Numbered from the stretch's first letter, positions 32,905 through 44,218 are shown. The stretch is DNA of 64,000 bases from JBGAHD01 sp044226395 (GCA_044226395.1 JBGAHD010000004.1:310001-374000), one strand, 5' to 3'. Translations and numbers: made by a program. Notes: generated by a model from the letters alone, not told the origin.

Positions 32905-35105
32905 CGTCGTTGCGCGAGATGTTGCGTCGTTTCCCCGGACTCGCCGCGCTCGGTGGCGCGCGCGTGCCCTTCATTGGTCAACGCGCGAATGGCGAATGCG
33001 GCGCGGCATGCATCGCCATGCTCGCCTGTCATTTCGGCCGCGCCACCAGCCTCGAAGACGTGATCGAACTCACCGGCAGCGCGCGCACCGGCATGCGCAT
33101 GGGCGAGATGCAGGGCGCGCTGACGCGGTTGAACATGACCTCGCGCCTGGTCAAGCTGCATGACATCGACGAACTGCGCTGGCTCGATCGGCCCGTGGTG
33201 CTGCATTGGCGCTTCTCGCATTTCGTGGTGCTTGAACGTTTTGATGGTCGCACCGCGCGCGTGCTCGATCCCGCGCTCGGCCCGCGCGAAATCGACCGCG
33301 AAGAACTCGACGCCGCGTATACCGGCGTGATGCTGTGGGTCGATCACGCGCCGGTCACCAGCGCGCGACCGCCGCGAAAGCCACTGTGGCCGTTTCTGTC
33401 GCGCTATCTCAAGCATCTGGCCGAACTGCCGGGCTTGCTCGTGCTCTGCGCGATCTTGCAAGGCTTGGCCTTATTGCCCGCGTTGTTGTCGTCGTACGCG
33501 TTCGGCACGCTGCTGCCCACGCGCGATGCCGGCATGATGGTGGCCTTGTCGTTGGGCGCGCTCACGGTCTCGGGTCTGTACCCGGTGATGGAGCTCGCGC
33601 GCAATTTCCTGGTGGTGCAAGTGCGCGGCGTGCTCAATTTGCGCATGCTCACCGAACTGGTCGAGCAAGTGCTGCGCGTGGAATGGAAACTGCTGCAGCA
33701 ACGCTCGGTCGGCGATCTGCTCACGCGCATCCAGGCCAATGACGAGATTCGCAATCTGCTGACTGGCACGGGCGCGATGGTGGTGCTCGATCTGTGTCAG
33801 GCGGTGCTGGCGCTGGCGATTCTGTTGTGGGTCGCGCCCGGCTGCGCGGGCCTGGTGGCCTTGCTCGCGATGGTGTTCGGCGCGCGGCTGTGGTTCTTGC
33901 AGCGACGACGCTTGGGGCAGTTGACCGAACTCTTCGCGTGTCACAGTCGCTCGCACGGTTACCTGGTGCAGATGCTCGCGGGCATGGAAACCGTGCGCGC
34001 CAGTGGCTTGCACGAGGGCGTGCGGCGCTCGTGGTCGACCGGCTTCGCGCGCGAGGCGGCGGCGACGGCGGCCTTGGGTCGCACTGAAGGCCACATCGCC
34101 GCGGCCTCCGTGGCGCTGCAATTTTCCGGCGGCCTCGTGGCCTTGATCGCGATCGGCTACGGCGCGCTGCAAGGTGGCATGAGTCTGCCGCTGGCGCTGT
34201 TGGCCTATAACCTCAGCCTGATGTTGCTCAGCACCGCGGGCAAGCTGTTCCTGGGCGCGCAGCAATTGCAGTCCGTGCGCTTTCAAGCGGGCCTCGCGCA
34301 GGATCTGCTCGATCTGCCGCGACAGGACGATGCCGCCGCGCCCGCGCCCGACGGTGGTGGCGCGCTTCGTTGCGAGCACGTGAGTTTCAGTCACGCCAAT
34401 AACACCGCGCCGACCTTGCGCGACATCACGCTCGACATCGGCGCGGGCAAATTGGTCGCGATCGTCGGACCCTCGGGCTGCGGTAAATCGACGCTGCTAA
34501 GTCTGATCGCGGGCCTGTATCGCGCCGATCAAGGCCAAGTGTGGCTAGATGACACCGACACCGCGACCGTGCCCGCCGATGCCCTGCGCGAGCGCGTGAT
34601 CCTGGTGCCGCAGTTTCCGTATTTCTTCTCGCAAAGCATTCGCGAGAACCTGCTGCTGGCCGATGGCCGCGCCACGCTCGAACAGATTCGCGCGGCCTGT
34701 CGCGGCGCCGGCATCGCCGACGAAATCGAAGCCCTGCCGATGGGTTACGAAACACCGCTCGGCGATGGCGGCGCGGGCCTCAGTGGCGGACAACGCCAAC
34801 GCCTCGCGGTCGCACGCGCCCTGTTGCGCGCGCCGCGCGTGCTGCTGCTCGACGAAGCCACGAGTTCGCTCGACGCGCGCACCGAGCAATCGGTGCTGTC
34901 CGAACTCGCGCAATGGCGCTGCACGCGCGTGATCGCGGCGCATCGTTTGAGCACGGTGCGCCACGCCGACCACATCGTGGTGCTCGATGCCGGACAGATC
35001 GTCCAGCAAGGCAGTTTCACCCAGCTGGCGCAACAGCCCGGGCCGTTTCGCCGGCTGTTCGGCCGCCAACTCGCCACCGATAACGACAACGCCGACGCCG
35101 CTTGA
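32901..35105 (+). CDS. Peptidase C39-containing ABC exporter (PCAT)
   Basis: 734 residues. N-terminal C39 double-glycine peptidase: Gln27 oxyanion, Cys33 in GECGAACIAM, His107 in RFSHFVVLE, Asp123 in VLDPALG. Six-helix transmembrane domain about 165-440. ATPase: Walker A GPSGCGKST, Q-loop VPQFPYFFSQ, signature LSGGQRQRLAVARALL, Walker B VLLLDEA, H-loop AAHRLS. Such PCATs cut leaders after Gly-Gly and export the core. The substrates are very probably the three GG-type precursors upstream. Start MTSLREM at 32901 overlaps the adaptor stop (ATGA). Confidence 0.96.
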   Translation: MTSLREMLRRFPGLAALGGARVPFIGQRANGECGAACIAMLACHFGRATSLEDVIELTGSARTGMRMGEMQGALTRLNMTSRLVKLHDIDELRWLDRPVVLHWRFSHFVVLERFDGRTARVLDPALGPREIDREELDAAYTGVMLWVDHAPVTSARPPRKPLWPFLSRYLKHLAELPGLLVLCAILQGLALLPALLSSYAFGTLLPTRDAGMMVALSLGALTVSGLYPVMELARNFLVVQVRGVLNLRMLTELVEQVLRVEWKLLQQRSVGDLLTRIQANDEIRNLLTGTGAMVVLDLCQAVLALAILLWVAPGCAGLVALLAMVFGARLWFLQRRRLGQLTELFACHSRSHGYLVQMLAGMETVRASGLHEGVRRSWSTGFAREAAATAALGRTEGHIAAASVALQFSGGLVALIAIGYGALQGGMSLPLALLAYNLSLMLLSTAGKLFLGAQQLQSVRFQAGLAQDLLDLPRQDDAAAPAPDGGGALRCEHVSFSHANNTAPTLRDITLDIGAGKLVAIVGPSGCGKSTLLSLIAGLYRADQGQVWLDDTDTATVPADALRERVILVPQFPYFFSQSIRENLLLADGRATLEQIRAACRGAGIADEIEALPMGYETPLGDGGAGLSGGQRQRLAVARALLRAPRVLLLDEATSSLDARTEQSVLSELAQWRCTRVIAAHRLSTVRHADHIVVLDAGQIVQQGSFTQLAQQPGPFRRLFGRQLATDNDNADAA

Positions 35106-35121
35106 ACCGACGGAGCCGACC

Positions 35122-36243
35122 ATGCGCCTGCTGATCCTGACCATGCAGCACGATTTTCACGCCGTCGCCGTGGCCGAAGTGCTGCGCGAACGCGGCCACG
35201 ACGTGGTGCGCCTGCATCACGCCGACTTTCCCACGCGCCAGACCATCGCCTTCGAATACGGCGCGCGCGGCACCCAGGCGAGCCTGCGTGGTGTCGCGTT
35301 GGAAGACTGCGATCCGCGCCGCTTCGACGCGGTCTGGTATCGCCGACCGATGCCACCGATGATGCCGCAGGGCCTCGCGCGCGAGGACGTGGAGTTCGTG
35401 CGTCGCGAGATCGCGGCCGCGAGTTTCGCGCTGGCGGATCTGCTGGGTCGCGGTGGTTTCTGGATCAATCCGCAGGCCGCGGCGCGACGCGCGCAGTCCA
35501 AGCCCTTGCAGCTCGATATCGCGCAGCGGTGCTTGCTCGAAATTCCCCGCACCTTGATCAGCAACGAGCCCAGCGAGATCCGCGCCTTCGTCGAATCGCT
35601 GGGCGCGAACTGCGTGTTCAAGCCTCTGACCTATGGCGACTGGCACGAAGACGGCGCGCCGCACGCGCTGTACACCGCGCGCGTCACACCGGCGCAGTTG
35701 CCCGCCGACGATGTGCTGCGCCTGTGTCCGGGCATCTTTCAGCAATGCATCGACAAGGCCTTCGAGGTGCGCGTGACCTTCATGGGCGCCTCCTGCTGCG
35801 CCGTGCGCATCGATTCGCAGAGCACGCGCCGCGGCACGCTGGACTGGCGCGCGGCGCAGGATCGCGAGCCGCTGCGCACCACGCCGATCGAATTGCCCGA
35901 ATCGGTGTATTGGAAATGCCGACGCCTGATGCTGGAGTTCGGCATCGTCTTCGGCTGCTTCGACTTCATCGTCGATGTCGACGGGCGCTGGGTGTTTCTC
36001 GAGGTCAACGAGGCCGGGCAGTTCCTGTTCCTCGAGGAATGGTGCCCCGAGGTGCCGGCGCTGGACATGTTCTGTCGCTTCGTCGAATCGCGCGATCCGG
36101 ATTTTCGCTATCGCGCGAACGCGAACTCACGCGCCTCGTATCAAGCGTTGTGCGCGGCCGGACAATGCGATGCCCTGCTCGCGCGCGATCTGGAATTGCA
36201 CGCCGACCCGATGCCGCTACGCAAACCGCCGCAAGCGGCCTGA
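35122..36243 (+). CDS. ATP-grasp peptide ligase (graspetide/MvdD-like macrocyclase)
   Basis: 373 residues. The N-terminal LLILTMQHDFHAVAVAEVLRERGHDVVRL and VWYRRP blocks, FKPLTYGDWHE (ATP Lys), QQCIDKAFEVRVTFMG and the C-terminal LEFGIVFGCFDFIVDVDGRWVFLEVNEAGQFLFLEEW are the pattern of the MvdC/MvdD ligases that form omega-ester or omega-amide bonds in graspetides. The E-x-N metal ligands of the ATP-grasp fold are present in LEVNEAGQ. It follows the exporter after 16 bp, with CGGAG before the ATG. The precursors are expected substrates: Asp side chains activated as acyl-phosphates and joined to Thr/Ser hydroxyls. Confidence 0.9.
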   Translation: MRLLILTMQHDFHAVAVAEVLRERGHDVVRLHHADFPTRQTIAFEYGARGTQASLRGVALEDCDPRRFDAVWYRRPMPPMMPQGLAREDVEFVRREIAAASFALADLLGRGGFWINPQAAARRAQSKPLQLDIAQRCLLEIPRTLISNEPSEIRAFVESLGANCVFKPLTYGDWHEDGAPHALYTARVTPAQLPADDVLRLCPGIFQQCIDKAFEVRVTFMGASCCAVRIDSQSTRRGTLDWRAAQDREPLRTTPIELPESVYWKCRRLMLEFGIVFGCFDFIVDVDGRWVFLEVNEAGQFLFLEEWCPEVPALDMFCRFVESRDPDFRYRANANSRASYQALCAAGQCDALLARDLELHADPMPLRKPPQAA

Positions 36244-36245
36244 AC

Positions 36246-37277
36246 TCAGGCGCGGGCGCGGGCGCGTTCGCGCAAGGGGTCGACGCGCTCGGCCCATTCG
36301 CACACGAACTGCGGGTGCGGGCCCAGGCGATAGTGCGTGTGCAACTCGGCGCCGGGCTTGGCCGGGCCGAGTTCGAGTAGAAATTGCGGCAGGGTCAGGC
36401 CGGATTCGTAGTCGTGCAGCGCGATGCCCGAGGCGGTGTCGATGCGCGTGCGCAGCATCACCACGACATCGTCGGGCAGTTCCGCGGGCAAGCGCCACGC
36501 GCGCGTGGGCAGGGCTTCGTGACCTTGAATGGCCGTGGCCAGACTCGGCAAGGTTTCGGTGGTGATCTCGATCAGATTGCCGAGCTCGACTCTGCAAGGC
36601 GGACGGTCGGTTTTCTGTTCGTCGTTCACGCGCGCCAGCACCAGATCGACCGCGATCAGACTCGGCACCAGCAAGGCGCCAGGCACGGCGCGCGCGACCA
36701 GATGCGCGCTGACCGCGAGCTGCGGCTCGTGCGCGAGCGCGCGCTGCATCACTTCGGCGATGACCACGTGCGGCGCGTCTTCGGGCGCGATCTCGATCGC
36801 GCCGGCATCGCCGCGATGCGAGGCGCGCAAGCGATCGGCCACGTCCAGGTGTTCGAGGATGCGACGCGCGCTGTCGAGCGAATCCTGATGAATGTCGACA
36901 AGGGTCAGCGCCAGTTCCTCGCGCGAGTAACGCACCAGGGACGGCAGCACCAGCGGCGCGAACGGCCCGCAACCGGCGTAGAGCACGCGCAAGGGCCGCT
37001 CGGAAAAGCGCGCCATCGCGGCATCGATCGCGGCGTTCACGCCTTGCTGAAACCGCGCCGTGCGCGCGCCATCGAGCAGGCAGCGGCTGGCGTCGAGCGG
37101 CGACAGTGCCTTACCCGTCGGTAGCCGCCGCGAGTGCGCGCCGAGTTCGGGCGTGACTTCGCCACACAGGGTCAAAAAGGCCTGAGCGGCGCGCGCGCAG
37201 TCGTCGAGGGGGCTGTCGCGGTCGGTCAGGACACGCGCCAAGGGCGCGAATCGCGCGCGAAAGGCTTCGGGGTTCAT
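36246..37277 (-). CDS. Class I SAM-dependent methyltransferase, convergent with ATP-grasp gene
   Basis: 343 residues. An N-terminal helical region of about 110 residues precedes motif I (RVLYAGCGPFAPLVLPSL), an acidic loop (LTLVDIHQDSLDSARRILEHL) and motif IV (PHVVIAEVMQRALAHEPQL). The C-terminal ~130 residues are beta-rich and hold PRMT-like barrel-type sequence (HDYESGLTLPQFLLELG). It lacks the signature of protein L-isoaspartyl methyltransferases that modify some graspetides. It ends 2 bp from the ATP-grasp gene but on the other strand, so it may be a tailoring enzyme or simply a neighbour. Substrate unknown. Confidence 0.82.
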   Translation of the reverse strand: MNPEAFRARFAPLARVLTDRDSPLDDCARAAQAFLTLCGEVTPELGAHSRRLPTGKALSPLDASRCLLDGARTARFQQGVNAAIDAAMARFSERPLRVLYAGCGPFAPLVLPSLVRYSREELALTLVDIHQDSLDSARRILEHLDVADRLRASHRGDAGAIEIAPEDAPHVVIAEVMQRALAHEPQLAVSAHLVARAVPGALLVPSLIAVDLVLARVNDEQKTDRPPCRVELGNLIEITTETLPSLATAIQGHEALPTRAWRLPAELPDDVVVMLRTRIDTASGIALHDYESGLTLPQFLLELGPAKPGAELHTHYRLGPHPQFVCEWAERVDPLRERARARA

Positions 37278-37391
37278 GGCGCGATGATGACGGCGCGCGC
37301 GCGGCAGGTCAAAGCCCGAGCCAGCCGCGCGCGTCGGTTTCGGGCACAATGGCGCGCTCCTGGCGGTCCTTTTCGTGGTTGTCGTTCGCGC

Positions 37392-39284
<1,893 letters not shown>

Positions 39285-39356
39285 CGCGCGTTGCGTTCAA
39301 GCGCGCGCGGCGCGTGAACGCGCAGGATCGCGCCATCGTCATCGACGGAGCGGCGC

Positions 39357-40256
39357 ATGTCGCGGTGGATCGTTCGTTATGCCTACGCGCCGATCATGCT
39401 GATCGGCGTCAATGCCTTGGCCTTGGATCTGGTGACGCGCGGCGCGTCATGGTGGTGGTTGCTGGCGCTGGGTCTCGCCGCCGTGTTCCTGACCTTTGTC
39501 GCGGAGCTTGCCGCGCCCTTGCGTCGCGCCTGGAACGTCTCGCTCGGCGATGAAGCGCGCGACTGGTTGCACGTGGTCGTCGGCCAAGGCATGACCGTGG
39601 CGTCGATCGCGATCGCCACGATTTTGCCGCCGCGCGCGGACGTCTTGTGGCCCTCGACTTGGCCGCCGGTACTGCAATGGCTGCTGGCGCTGCTGATCTT
39701 TGATCTGAGCGTGACCTTGGTGCACGCGGCCAGTCATCGCTGGTCGGGGCTGTGGCGCTTTCATGCCGTGCATCATGGCGCGCAGCGGCTGTATGGCTTG
39801 AACGGCCTCGCGCGTCATCCCTTGCATCAAGTGATCGAAACGATCGGCGGCAGTGTGCCGCTGATGGTGCTCGGCATGCCGCCCTGGGTCGGCGCGGTGC
39901 TGGCGATGAGCGTGGCGGTGCAGTTGCTGATGCAGCACGGCAATGTCGACTATCGCCTGGGCGCGCTGGCGCGGTGGCTGTCATGCAATCGCGCGCATCG
40001 TCTTCATCATCGCGCGGACGCCGATGGCGACGTCAACTTCGGCCTGTTCTTTCTAGTGTGGGATCGACTGCTGGGCACGTATCGCTGGGAAGACAGCGAG
40101 CCCGCGCACGACGCGCGCCGGCTCGGCGTGGCCGATCGGCCGGATTTTCCGATCGCGTACTGGGATCAGCTCATCGATCCGTTTCGCGCGCGCCGACCAG
40201 CAGCGGCACGGCTTGACTTGGATTCAGGCCGAAGTGCCGGCGAAACGTCCGCGTGA
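39357..40256 (+). CDS. Sterol desaturase/fatty acid hydroxylase family membrane protein
   Basis: 299 residues with about five membrane helices. Three histidine clusters bind the di-iron centre: HAASHR, HAVHH, then HRLHH, with H...H in NGLARHPLHQ between them. Members hydroxylate or desaturate lipid chains; exact substrate is unknown. GGAG sits before the ATG. The last 86 bp overlap the antisense 3' end of the convergent AraC-type gene. Confidence 0.88.
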   Translation: MSRWIVRYAYAPIMLIGVNALALDLVTRGASWWWLLALGLAAVFLTFVAELAAPLRRAWNVSLGDEARDWLHVVVGQGMTVASIAIATILPPRADVLWPSTWPPVLQWLLALLIFDLSVTLVHAASHRWSGLWRFHAVHHGAQRLYGLNGLARHPLHQVIETIGGSVPLMVLGMPPWVGAVLAMSVAVQLLMQHGNVDYRLGALARWLSCNRAHRLHHRADADGDVNFGLFFLVWDRLLGTYRWEDSEPAHDARRLGVADRPDFPIAYWDQLIDPFRARRPAAARLDLDSGRSAGETSA

Positions 40257-40929
40257 AATGCGCGGCATCGGCGAAGCCCGCGGCATGCGCGGCGGCGGTG
40301 AGATTGTGGCCGCTGGCGACATGACGCAGGCCACGCTTGAGCCGCGCCCACAAACGATAGGCGCGCGGATTCATGCCGGTGGCGCGCACGAATCGGCGCG
40401 CCAACGCGCTGCGCGACAGGCCGAGTTCGCGCGCGAGCGCGTCGAGTTCGTGCGACTGCGTGGGTTCCTCGTCGAAGCGCGCGATCGCGCGCAGCACCAG
40501 GTCGTCGCGCGCGCCGTCGAAGGCCCCGGTCACGGCTTCGGCGAGCGCTTGCGCCGCCGCCAGATAGGCATCACCCGGCGCGGCGGTCAGAGCCGCGTCG
40601 ATCAAGGCGCGCAGTGAGGGCGTCGGCGTGAACACTTGGATCGGCGACTGCGGGTCGCCCGCGCCGGCGTGCGCCGGATCGGACCAGATCGTGATCGCGC
40701 GCGGGTTGTCGCGCGCCACGGCATGGACCACGCGCGGGCCGATGGCCACGCCTTCGCCGCGATGCGCTTGGCCGCGCGCGTCGAAGACCTCGAGCGCGTG
40801 GTCCGCCGACGTCGCCAGCCATTGCGCGGCCGCGTGCGCGTGCGCGGACACTTCGCCCAAGGTGCCGCGAAACACGGCGTGACGCTCGGCGAACACCAGT
40901 TCGCCCGGACAACAGTTCGGCTCGGCCAT
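40171..40929 (-). CDS. AraC-family transcriptional regulator
   Basis: 252 residues. The N-terminal ~140 residues form a sensor-like domain (ELVFAERHAVFRGTLGEVSAHAHAAAQW). The C-terminus has two helix-turn-helix motifs: LDALARELGLSRSALARRFVRATGMNPRAYRLWARL and LTAAAHAAGFADAAHFTRTFRRHFGLNPSQ. Start MAEPNC at 40929 is chosen because translation further upstream has no fold. The stop lies within the sterol-desaturase gene on the opposite strand (86 bp overlap). Confidence 0.9.
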   Translation of the reverse strand: MAEPNCCPGELVFAERHAVFRGTLGEVSAHAHAAAQWLATSADHALEVFDARGQAHRGEGVAIGPRVVHAVARDNPRAITIWSDPAHAGAGDPQSPIQVFTPTPSLRALIDAALTAAPGDAYLAAAQALAEAVTGAFDGARDDLVLRAIARFDEEPTQSHELDALARELGLSRSALARRFVRATGMNPRAYRLWARLKRGLRHVASGHNLTAAAHAAGFADAAHFTRTFRRHFGLNPSQAVPLLVGARETDR

Positions 40930-41026
40930 GGCCCGATCTTGCCACGCGCCGGTGGCGCGCACTTGAACGCATCGCGCGTACCGGCGATTCATGCGAGAGT
41001 GCCTCGTCCGTCGATTGGAGAACCTC

Positions 41027-41593
41027 ATGACCGAAGCCGTCGTCACCGCGAACGAGGACGCCGTCTGGCGCGCGAAATTCAATCCGCTGATCCGTCCCTA
41101 TCTGGTGCTGTACGGCGCCTTCATCCTGGTGTTGACCGTGGTCGGCATTCCTTTGGCCCTGATCTGGGTGCTGGGCGTCGGCCAATGGTGGGCGCGGCAT
41201 TACTTCGACAAGCTCGAGTGCGAACTCGGAGACACGCATTTGCGCTTTCGCAAGGGCATTTTGTTTCAGGTCGAGAAGACCATCCCGCTGGAAAACATCC
41301 AGGACGTGACCTTCATCGAAGGGCCGCTGCTGCGCTACTTCCACCTGAGCGTGCTGAAGTTCGAAACCGCGGGCCAGAGCATGGGTCAGGCGCACGACAT
41401 GCGGCTGATCGGCTTGATCGACGCGCATGAGTATCGCAACGCGATCCTGCAACGACGCGAAGCCTTGAAGCAGCGACAGCACGCCAGCGCGACGCCGGTG
41501 GCTTCGACCAGCAATGATGAGCAGACCGCGCTGCTGCGCGCCATTCACGCGCGGCTCGAGGAAATCGCGGGGTTATTGCGCGCGGGGCGTTGA
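41027..41593 (+). CDS. Bacterial PH-domain (bPH2) membrane protein
   Basis: 188 residues. Two membrane helices (YLVLYGAFILVLTVVGIPLALIWVLGVG), then a bPH2 domain: LECELGDTHLRFRKGILFQVEKTIPLENIQDVTFIEGPLLRYFHLSVLKFETAG. The C-terminal ~45 residues form a charged helix. Similar YdbS/YdbT-like proteins are inner-membrane components of unknown function. It is divergent from the AraC gene. Confidence 0.9.
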   Translation: MTEAVVTANEDAVWRAKFNPLIRPYLVLYGAFILVLTVVGIPLALIWVLGVGQWWARHYFDKLECELGDTHLRFRKGILFQVEKTIPLENIQDVTFIEGPLLRYFHLSVLKFETAGQSMGQAHDMRLIGLIDAHEYRNAILQRREALKQRQHASATPVASTSNDEQTALLRAIHARLEEIAGLLRAGR

Positions 41594-41606
41594 GCCCCGA
41601 CGCGAT

Positions 41607-44015
41607 CTACTCCACGCGCATCGCCTGACTCGGCGCGATGCGCACGATGCGTCGCGCCGGCCACCAGCACGCGAACAAGGCCACCGCCAGCAAGGCGCCC
41701 AAGGCCAGGACCAAAGCCGGCAGCGACAGCGTGACGCCACCGACCACGCCATGCATCAGCAGACCGCGCGCGGGCAAGGCGACGACGATGCCCAGCGCCA
41801 TGCCGATCGCGCACAAGCGCGCGCCTTCACCCACGGTGCCGCGTACCAGCCGCTGCGGACGCGCGCCGAGGGCCAGTCGCAAGGCCATCTCCGACGTGCG
41901 TCGCGCCACGACATAGGCGATCACGCCCGCGATGCCGAGCGCGGCCAGCAGCAGGCTCGCGATCGCGAAGCCCGCCACCACCCACGCTTGCAAACGCGTC
42001 TGCGCGAGATCGGCGTCGACCATGGCGCGCAAGGTTTGGAAGCCGAAGATCGGCCGCTCGGGCGAGAGTTGCGCGCCGATCTGACGCAGCGGCGCGATCA
42101 GGGCTTCGGGATCGCCCTGCGTGCGCGCGACGAGCGTCATGGTCGGCCACAGATACCAGGCGGTCGGGAGATACATCGTCGGCGTGAGTTCGCGCGCGAC
42201 GCCGAGCTGACGCACATCGCCCGCCACGCCGATCACGCGGAAACTGCGGCCATTGCCGAGCGTCACTTGCCGACCGATCACATCGCCGCCCTCGGGCCAC
42301 AAGCGCGCGGCGAGACCAGCGCTGAGCACGATGGCATTGGCGTCCGCCCGCAGCGGATCGAAATCCTGGCCTTGTTGCAGCGGTACGCCGAGCGTGGCGA
42401 GATAACCCGCCGAAACGATGCGCCACGACGCCTGCGTCATGCCCTCCGTGCCGAGATTCGTCACCGGCCCCGCGACGATCTCCATGCTGGTGTTGACCGC
42501 GCCCATCGGCACTTCGCTGGTGATGCCGACCGCGGTCACGCCCGGCAGCGCGCGCGTTTGATCGAGCAGACGTTGGTAGAGCGCGAGGTTCTCGCGATGC
42601 GAGGCCTCGTCGACGACTTCGGGCAGATTCAAGCGCGCGCTCAACAAGCGCGCGGGCTCGAAGCCCAAAGGCGTGCGCGCGAGCCGCACGAACTGATCGA
42701 TCAACACGGCGGCGCCCGCGAGCAACACGGTCGCCAGCGCGAACTGCAAAGCGACCAGCGCTTGCCGTCCCCGCGCGCGCGCGCCACCGCTTTCGCCGCG
42801 CGCGCCGAGCATCGACGCCTCGCTGCCCGCGCGACCCGCGAACAGCGCCGGCATCAGTCCGAACACCAGCATCGCGACCGTGCCCAACGCGATCGCGATC
42901 AAGGCCACGCGACCATCGAACGCGATCGCGGACAAGCGCGGCGTCGACGCCGGCAGCGCCGCGACCAGGCCTTCCAAGACCACGCGCGCGACGATGGCGG
43001 CGAGCACGCCCGCGATCAGCGACAGCACAAGGTTTTCACTCAGGGCCTCGCGCGCCAGTCGCGCGCGACCGGCGCCGAGCGCGCGACGCACGGCGTATTC
43101 ACGCGCCCGCGATACCGCGCGCGCGATCTGCAGGCTCGCGATGTTCGCGCAAGCCATCAGCAGCACCAGGATCACCGCGCACGCGAGCAGCCGCAGCCGC
43201 GCGCCGACATCGGCGCCGACGATCCATTCGCGCGCCGGCAGCACCAGGGCCGACCAGCCGGAATTCGATTCGGTGAACTCGCGGCCGAGATCGGCGGTGA
43301 TGGCAAGCATCTCCGCGCGCGCCGCGTCGACACTCGCGCCCGGCGTGAGCCGACCGATCACGGTCAGGCGGCGATCGTCGCGACGATCGGTGGTTTCATC
43401 GCGAATCATCGGCAGCCACACGTCGACATCGCTGGTGAAGCCTTGATCCTGCGGCGCGATGCCGATGATCAGGTGCGGCCGACCGTCGATGCGCAGACTG
43501 CGGCCCACGGTATCGGACGCGCCGCCGAAGCGGCGTCGCCACAGGCGCTCGCCGATCACGACGACGGTCGACTGCGCGAGGTCTTCTTCGTCATCGGCGA
43601 AGGCGCGACCGGCCACGAGCGATTGCCCGAGCGTGCGCCAGAGATTGCTGGTAACCGACAGGCTCGACAGACGCTCCGCCGCGAGGCCGGGTTCGGCGCC
43701 GAGGTTGGCATCGCCTTGGCGCAGCGCGGCGAGTTCCTCGAAGGCGCGCGCGCGTTCGCGCCACGATTGATAGTTGGGCGTGGACACGGCGTAGTCGGGT
43801 TGACCCAGGGCGTCGTTGCGCTCGGCCACGTAGATCACGCGCTCGGCGTCGGCATAGGGCAAGGGCGCGAGCATCACCGCGTAAGCGAGCGTCGCGATCA
43901 CCATCACCGAGGCCAGGGCCAGCGCGAGCGTGGCGACCGCCGCCGCGGCGAAACCGCGATGCTGACGTCGCCCGAGTTGGCGCGCGGCGTGGAGCAGATC
44001 GGTCAAGGCGCGCAT
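41607..44015 (-). CDS. ADOP-type ABC transporter permease (MacB-like)
   Basis: 802 residues. Two halves, each with a periplasmic MacB-like domain and FtsX-type membrane helices. Markers: VYVAERNDALGQPDYAVSTPNYQSW, the SREYAVRRALGAGRARLAREALSENLVLSLIAG segment and at the end RRTSEMALRLALGARPQRLVRGTVGEGARL. The ATPase is absent nearby, so the partner must be encoded elsewhere or it is an orphan permease. AGGAG precedes the ATG. The role is probably export or membrane stress; substrate unknown. Confidence 0.9.
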   Translation of the reverse strand: MRALTDLLHAARQLGRRQHRGFAAAAVATLALALASVMVIATLAYAVMLAPLPYADAERVIYVAERNDALGQPDYAVSTPNYQSWRERARAFEELAALRQGDANLGAEPGLAAERLSSLSVTSNLWRTLGQSLVAGRAFADDEEDLAQSTVVVIGERLWRRRFGGASDTVGRSLRIDGRPHLIIGIAPQDQGFTSDVDVWLPMIRDETTDRRDDRRLTVIGRLTPGASVDAARAEMLAITADLGREFTESNSGWSALVLPAREWIVGADVGARLRLLACAVILVLLMACANIASLQIARAVSRAREYAVRRALGAGRARLAREALSENLVLSLIAGVLAAIVARVVLEGLVAALPASTPRLSAIAFDGRVALIAIALGTVAMLVFGLMPALFAGRAGSEASMLGARGESGGARARGRQALVALQFALATVLLAGAAVLIDQFVRLARTPLGFEPARLLSARLNLPEVVDEASHRENLALYQRLLDQTRALPGVTAVGITSEVPMGAVNTSMEIVAGPVTNLGTEGMTQASWRIVSAGYLATLGVPLQQGQDFDPLRADANAIVLSAGLAARLWPEGGDVIGRQVTLGNGRSFRVIGVAGDVRQLGVARELTPTMYLPTAWYLWPTMTLVARTQGDPEALIAPLRQIGAQLSPERPIFGFQTLRAMVDADLAQTRLQAWVVAGFAIASLLLAALGIAGVIAYVVARRTSEMALRLALGARPQRLVRGTVGEGARLCAIGMALGIVVALPARGLLMHGVVGGVTLSLPALVLALGALLAVALFACWWPARRIVRIAPSQAMRVE

Positions 44016-44218
44016 CGGCCACTCCTGGTTGGCGTCGAAGTCTGAGGCATCAAAGCACGGGCCATGCCAGCCTGATTCGCGCGCGCCGAAGGGCTTTTAG
44101 GCCCGCGCGACGTTCGCTTTCGGACAGGCTTCGCGCGGGAACGAACATCTCGCACCTTCCGCCGCTGCCCGACTCCGCCTATGCTGCCGGCCTTTCCGCC
44201 ATTCGACCGGAGTCGCCC

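Noticed and set aside
36246..37277. Isoaspartyl methyltransferase (PIMT-like) tailoring enzyme of graspetides
   Set aside because: The expected PIMT N-terminal and GSG-x-GY motifs are missing; it looks like a different class I methyltransferase.
41514..44045. Plus-strand frame of 843 residues rich in Arg/His/Gln
   Set aside because: Antisense shadow of the ABC permease, caused by extreme GC3; no domain visible.
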